Positions 4,996 to 7,183 of a DNA stretch of 7,183 bases are shown piece after piece (the first letter of the stretch is position 1; each line of letters opens with the position of its first letter). The notes under the pieces are model-generated. The model searched no databases and was not told where the DNA came from. It worked only from the letters and a program-made list of their open reading frames with translations. Source of the DNA: an uncultured Collinsella sp. (GTDB taxonomy: Bacteria > Actinomycetota > Coriobacteriia > Coriobacteriales > Coriobacteriaceae). The stretch lies in assembly GCA_958452935.1 (NCBI GenBank), contig CAUDVX010000063.1, positions 1-7,183 on the forward strand, written 5' to 3'. The position numbers and the translations under genes are program-made.

Positions 4996-6447
4996 TTACT
5001 CGACCGTATCGACCGTTGCCGCCACGTTGCCGTCTGCCATGCGCACGCGGATGGCGTCACCAGGCTTAAAGGTCTTGGCACTCGTAGCCACCCCATCATC
5101 GCTGTACGCGATGGAATAGCCGCGGGCAAGCACTTTGAGCGGCGACAGGGCATCGAGCGAAGCGGCGGCTCGGCCAAGGTCGGACGCGGGTTTGCTGAGC
5201 ATCGTACGCCCCTGATGCTCCAGACGGGAACTCGCAAGCGTGAGCGTATGGCGCTTGCCATCGAGCCCCGAGGTGCTTGCAGCCAGACGCTCGGGCAGGC
5301 GCTCAAAGTTGGAGCGGAATGTCCCGACCGAACGCGTTATGGCGCCGGACAGACGATCGACCGTCAGGGCAAGCTCGGACTCGCGACGCTCGACCACAAA
5401 CGTTGGGTCGTTGAGGCACGGGCGGCACGCGGCTGCATCGAGCGCGTCGCCCAGACGAGCCGTATAGGTGTCCCAAGCACGACGACCGCGCTGGTCGAGC
5501 ATTTCCAGATCAACCTGATCCGACCCGATCATCGAAGCCATCGCGGCGCCCAGACGCTGATGGCGCGTCTCGAGCACGTCGGCCAACTCCGTCATGGCCG
5601 GCGCCACCGATTCTGCCGCTGCCGTTGGTGTGGAGGCGCGACGGTCGCTCACCATGTCGCAGATCGAGGTATCGGGCTCATGCCCAATACCGGTCACCAC
5701 GGGCACGGGACAGGCTGCCACCGCACGGGCAAGCTCCTCGTCGTTAAAGGTCATGAGGTCCTCGAAGGAACCGCCGCCACGCACGAGCAAAATGCAATCG
5801 GGCGCCGGCGTAATGGCAGCGGCGCGGTGCAAGCCTTCAATAAGCTCTGCCGGCGCACCCTCGCCCTGGACCTTTGCGCCCACGCAGACAAGCTCGACGA
5901 GCGGGTTGCGACGGCGCAGCGTACGCTTGACGTCGTCGATTACGGCGCCCGAAAGCGAGGTGACGACCGCCACGCGCGAGCAAAACACCGGGATGCGACG
6001 TTTGCGCGCCTCGTCCATCAGGCCCTCGCGGCGTAGCTTTTCGGCCAACTGAGCCACCTGCTGACGCAGCAAGCCCTCCCCCGCCAGCGAGAACGAGCGG
6101 GCGACGAAGCTCATGCGACCCGTAGGCTTGTAGAGATTGAAGCTGCCCTTGAAGCTTACCTGCATGCCGTCGCGCAGATCGAAGGTGCGCTTAAGGTAGG
6201 CGCCCTTCCAGATGATGCAGTCGACGGCCGCCGAGTCGTCCTTGATTTGGAAGTAGCAGTGGCCGCTTCGGGCATTGGGACCACGAAAACCCGTGACCTC
6301 GCCCAAAACGCTCAGCTGCGGAATGGCATCGAGCGCGCCGGCGGCGATCTCCACCGCTTGGCTCACACTGAGCTCTTTGCGCTCCCGCTCGTCTGATCCG
6401 TCGAACTCGGCGGAAACGGTATTGCCGGTTAGATTCCAGCCTGCCAC
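4996..6447 (-). CDS. xseA: Exodeoxyribonuclease VII large (catalytic) subunit
   Basis: XseA carries the nuclease active site of exodeoxyribonuclease VII, acting on single-stranded DNA in repair and recombination. Numbering from the GTG at 6447 (483 residues), LSVSQAV lies at 26-32 and an OB-fold DNA-binding domain at roughly 26-120. The catalytic domain shows TSLSGAVIDD (163-172), RGGGSFEDL (223-231), GIGHEPDTS (253-261) and DRRASTPTAAAE (268-279). A long helical region follows, and the C-terminal segment is PLKVLARGYSIAY plus a small beta-rich end. All family signatures are intact. The start is uncertain: GTG at 6447 has a strong AAAGGGGG four bases upstream, while ATG at 6465 and TTG at 6474 in the same frame have poor ribosome sites. 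All choices keep the conserved domains. xseB follows after 42 bases. Confidence 0.95.
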   Translation of the reverse strand: MAGWNLTGNTVSAEFDGSDERERKELSVSQAVEIAAGALDAIPQLSVLGEVTGFRGPNARSGHCYFQIKDDSAAVDCIIWKGAYLKRTFDLRDGMQVSFKGSFNLYKPTGRMSFVARSFSLAGEGLLRQQVAQLAEKLRREGLMDEARKRRIPVFCSRVAVVTSLSGAVIDDVKRTLRRRNPLVELVCVGAKVQGEGAPAELIEGLHRAAAITPAPDCILLVRGGGSFEDLMTFNDEELARAVAACPVPVVTGIGHEPDTSICDMVSDRRASTPTAAAESVAPAMTELADVLETRHQRLGAAMASMIGSDQVDLEMLDQRGRRAWDTYTARLGDALDAAACRPCLNDPTFVVERRESELALTVDRLSGAITRSVGTFRSNFERLPERLAASTSGLDGKRHTLTLASSRLEHQGRTMLSKPASDLGRAAASLDALSPLKVLARGYSIAYSDDGVATSAKTFKPGDAIRVRMADGNVAATVDTVE

Positions 6448-6518
6448 GCAGCCCCCTTTCGTCATCGTGCACAAGGGCTCCGGCCCTGCGCAAATTCAAG
6501 TCCAACACATAGTACAGT

Positions 6519-6544
6519 GCCGCGAGGACACGAATCCCCGCGGC
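6519..6544 (-). terminator. Stable hairpin between the metallopeptidase gene and xseA
   Basis: On the minus strand GCCGCGGGGA pairs with TCCTCGCGGC around a six-base loop (TTCGTG), ten pairs with one G-U wobble that becomes A-C on the plus strand. It begins 18 bases after the metallopeptidase stop codon. No U-run follows, so it may be a processing or 3'-end stability structure rather than an intrinsic terminator. The 72 bases from it to the xseA start contain TACTAT (6512-6517) as a possible -10 box without a good -35 partner. Confidence 0.4.
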
Positions 6545-6562
6545 GCCTGCCTGTCCTATTTG

Positions 6563-7183
6563 TTATCGGTTGGAGTTTCTGTTGTAGCGGGCCATCAGGT
6601 AGAGCAGTTGAATGATCGAGGTGAGCGCCGCCGCCACGTAGGTGAGCGCGGCTGCCGTCAGCACCTTCTTGGCACCGTTAACCTGCTTGGAACTCATGCC
6701 CGATTGCTCGATATACGCCACGGCGCGGCGACTGGCATCAATCTCGACCGGCAGCGTAACCAGCTGGAACAGCACGCTAAACGAGAAGAAGACCAGCGCG
6801 AGGGTCGTGAGCCCCGCGATGTTCATGAACAGGCCCATGAGCAGCACGATCGTCCAGGTGTTCTGGGTAAAGTTGACGACGGGGACTAAAGCGGTACGTA
6901 CCTTCATCATGGCATAACCACTTTGACGCTGGGCGGCATGGCCCGCCTCGTGGCAGGCGACGGCAACACTTGCGACCGACCCGCCCGAACGGTTGGCATC
7001 CGACAGATACAGGTTGTTGTCCTGCGGGTTGTAATGATCGGTGAGCTCGCCGGCAACGCCCTTGATGCCCACGGCGCTACAACCGTTGGCGTCGAGCATG
7101 CGGCGAGCGACCGTGGCACCCGTGTCGCCGTCCGAGCGAACCTTGGACCAGGTCTTGTATGTCGAGTTGATATAGCTCTGCGC
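6563..7183 (-). CDS. YugP-type membrane zinc metallopeptidase, N terminus off the window
   Basis: The last 206 residues and the stop codon are visible; the frame stays open through position 7183, so the gene begins outside the window and the Met at 7099 is internal. Counting from the edge, the segment shows TGATVARRMLDANG (about 21-34), GELTDHYNP (45-53), LYLSDANR (58-65) and the zinc-binding HEAGH (78-82), the order typical of the YugP family (putative zinc peptidases). After this come two to three hydrophobic segments: WTIVLLMGLFMNIAGLTTLA onward, then VLTAAALTYVAAALTSIIQL near the C terminus. LPVEIDASRRA lies between them and probably supplies the third zinc ligand (Glu), by analogy with M48-like peptidases. 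The protein is expected in the cytoplasmic membrane; its substrate is not known to me. It lies 115 bases upstream of xseA on the same strand. Confidence 0.9.
   Translation of the reverse strand, partial: AQSYINSTYKTWSKVRSDGDTGATVARRMLDANGCSAVGIKGVAGELTDHYNPQDNNLYLSDANRSGGSVASVAVACHEAGHAAQRQSGYAMMKVRTALVPVVNFTQNTWTIVLLMGLFMNIAGLTTLALVFFSFSVLFQLVTLPVEIDASRRAVAYIEQSGMSSKQVNGAKKVLTAAALTYVAAALTSIIQLLYLMARYNRNSNR

Noticed and set aside
4984..6036. A 350-codon plus-strand open frame opposite xseA, and other frames within xseA
   Set aside because: These overlap fully with a well-supported XseA frame and have low-complexity, Arg/His/Ala-rich translations typical of shadows.
7097..7099. Met at 7099 as the start of the metallopeptidase
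   Set aside because: The frame continues to the window edge with family-like sequence (TGATVARR just before it), so this Met is internal.

Overview
This window reads as ordinary chromosome from a high-GC actinobacterial gut anaerobe. My best guess is class Coriobacteriia, a Collinsella-like genome. That rests on base composition, on the AckA and XseA proteins and on general gene content; no search was run. All eight genes I can support lie on the minus strand, so transcription runs from high to low coordinates. Two are cut by the window edges. No gene-free stretch exceeds 300 bases; the longest (627-790) is described below. I see no tRNA, rRNA, CRISPR array, insertion sequence or phage gene.

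In transcription order the right half is housekeeping. It starts with the C-terminal part of a YugP-type membrane zinc metallopeptidase (6563 to beyond 7183). Next come the two subunits of exodeoxyribonuclease VII, xseA (4996-6447) and xseB (4687-4953), and then a HIT-family nucleotide hydrolase (4302-4637). The centre holds a LysR-type regulator (3370-4260) followed by a major facilitator superfamily transporter (2072-3250). This pair is visibly poorer in G+C than its flanks and looks like an accessory module. A strong stem-loop terminator (2023-2056) closes it.

The left part carries two acetate kinase genes in tandem: a complete one (791-1969) and the first 208 codons of a second (1-626, continuing off the window). 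They are about 60% identical by eye over the shared part. Each has its own ribosome binding site, and a likely terminator lies between them, which suggests separate expression. Both depart from the usual AckA substrate-site motif HGGE (here QGGW). The complete copy carries further substitutions at conserved positions.

The most interesting points are the divergent tandem acetate kinases and several short dyads at probable control regions: upstream of the HIT gene, between lysR and the transporter, and upstream of the first-edge ackA. I found no convincing undescribed multi-gene system.
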